Shown here piece by piece: positions 32,507 through 33,254 of a DNA stretch of 33,254 nt (within the stretch, counting starts at the first letter, position 1; each line of letters starts with the position of its first letter). The translations under genes and the position numbers were made by a program. The notes beneath the pieces are model-generated. The model made no database searches and had not been told where the DNA came from. It worked only from the letters and a program-made list of their open reading frames with translations. Source of the stretch: an uncultured Prevotellaceae bacterium (GTDB taxonomy: Bacteria; Bacteroidota; Bacteroidia; Bacteroidales; Bacteroidaceae); NCBI GenBank assembly GCA_937900485.1, contig CALCEL010000073.1, positions 1 through 33,254 of the forward strand, written 5' to 3'.

Positions 32507-33254
32507 CTATGCCGTCTTCCTTTGCTCGGGCGTATCCTCTCCGAGTAGTGTCTTGAGCTGTTCCTTGTGGTATTTTATCTGTGCCTGCTTGCGGCGGTCG
32601 TCCATGTAGTCCGGTCCGAGTTCACGGTATTCCGTCCCGTCCTTGAGCATGTGGTACACGATAATCAGGATCTCACGTCCTAGTGCTACTATGGCTCTCT
32701 TCTTGCCTCTTCGTGCTGCCAGTCTCTTGTATCGGGTGGAGAAAAACGTGTTCTTGGTGCGGCTTGCGCACCATGCGCATTCGGACATTATCGCCTTCGT
32801 GGCCTTGTTCCCGTGGTTCGTGTGCGAGCTTTTTTTTTGCCCGCGCTCTCGTTGTTGCCGGGTGACATGCCTGCCCACGATGCCAGATGGTCGGCAGTGG
32901 GGAACACCTCCATGTCAACGCCAATCTCGGCAATCAGCTCCTTCACGGAAGTCCTGTCCATGGACGGGATGCCGCACAGACGCTCGATGATACCGTCGAT
33001 GGGAGCCATCCTGCGGTCTATCTCCGCGTCGAGGTCGGCTATATGCCTCTCAATATCTGCTATGCTGTCCCGTATCATCCGAATCATGAACATATGGTGC
33101 TCCGTGAAGTTGCCTTCGACGGCAAGTGCAATCTCCTCCTGCGTACTCTTCAGACGCCAGTGGGTGCACATCTCTGCAAGTTTCCGCGGGTCTGTCTCGC
33201 CTGCTATCACTGCATCTATCACAGCCGTGCAGGTCTTGCCGCGTATGTTGCTGA
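32507..33254 (-). pseudogene. IS110-family transposase, frameshifted and cut by the window edge
   Basis: The reading frame enters from beyond 33254 (…NIRGKTCTAVIDAVIAGETDP), so the N-terminal DEDD nuclease part is not seen. The IS116/IS110/IS902 domain is present: LCGIPSMDRTSVKELIAEIG, then WAGMSPGNNESAGKKK with the conserved active-site serine at 32845-32847. Right after it, a run of nine A's on the minus strand (32830-32838) breaks the frame. The -1/+2 frame then continues as SSHTNHGNKATKAIMSE ... EYRELGPDYMD to a stop at 32507, a complete C-terminus. Ten A's would restore one protein. It could be a true mutation, a sequencing error, or slippage. The element is richer in G+C than the acyltransferase next to it. 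Confidence 0.85.

Noticed and set aside
32367..32540. Open minus-strand frame after the transposase reading DFYWDTKPEYETGLNDREAK
   Set aside because: It looks protein-like at first sight but has no start of its own, overlaps the transposase end in another frame, and does not match the normal end of IS110 transposases. Length is within chance.
1..33254. CRISPR array, tRNA or rRNA genes, toxin-antitoxin or defence system
   Set aside because: No regularly spaced repeats, no cloverleaf or rRNA-like sequence, and no gene of a known defence or toxin family was found on either strand.

Overview
The window looks like a chromosomal segment from a member of the Bacteroidota, most likely Bacteroidales of the Prevotella type. 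Several starts are preceded by the Bacteroidota -7 promoter element TAnnTTTG, in two or three cases with a -33 TTTG-like element about 19 bases upstream, and most starts lack a clear Shine-Dalgarno site. The gene content fits: a DUF4301 protein, a CCDC81-type HU protein with a SPOR domain, a long pyrophosphate-dependent phosphofructokinase, a DUF3332 lipoprotein, and a sigma-54 activator/LptE/SecG operon. No tRNA, rRNA or CRISPR array was seen.

Left half (170-18182): every gene is on the minus strand. Reading from the right, they are a LacI-type regulator (17112-18182); DUF4301, purT, rsmG and a metallo-beta-lactamase-fold hydrolase (16957 down to 12878); a sigma-54 activator, lptE, a conserved hypothetical protein and secG (12796 down to 9914); a HU/SPOR protein, an FHA/zinc-ribbon protein and two tandem AraC regulators (9766 down to 6305); a 112-residue hypothetical protein and a YgiQ radical-SAM protein; fabD; a cytoplasmic GH13 amylase; and a ZIP metal transporter. 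Intrinsic terminators separate most of these units.

Right half (18698-31175): every gene is on the plus strand. A KDG kinase and KDPG aldolase pair, divergent from the LacI regulator, is followed by a PPi-dependent phosphofructokinase. Together they would turn 2-keto-3-deoxygluconate (from uronates or pectin) into pyruvate and glyceraldehyde 3-phosphate and connect it to the fructose-6-phosphate/fructose-1,6-bisphosphate step. Next come a membrane-anchored GH25 lysozyme, prmA, a gene-free stretch of about 900 bases with a small array of related 18-bp motifs, a DUF3332 lipoprotein, and a very large alpha-2-macroglobulin-like protein that seems to have lost its thioester.

The right end (31222-33254) looks accessory: an AT-rich acyltransferase-3 membrane protein, then an IS110-family transposase on the minus strand that runs off the window edge and carries a frameshift in a run of nine A's.

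No clearly new multi-gene system is visible. The best leads are non-coding: the motif array at 24.7 kb, the 16-bp direct repeat on the fabD promoter, and the long regulatory gap between the LacI regulator and kdgK. The thioester-less macroglobulin and the frameshifted transposase also merit a look.
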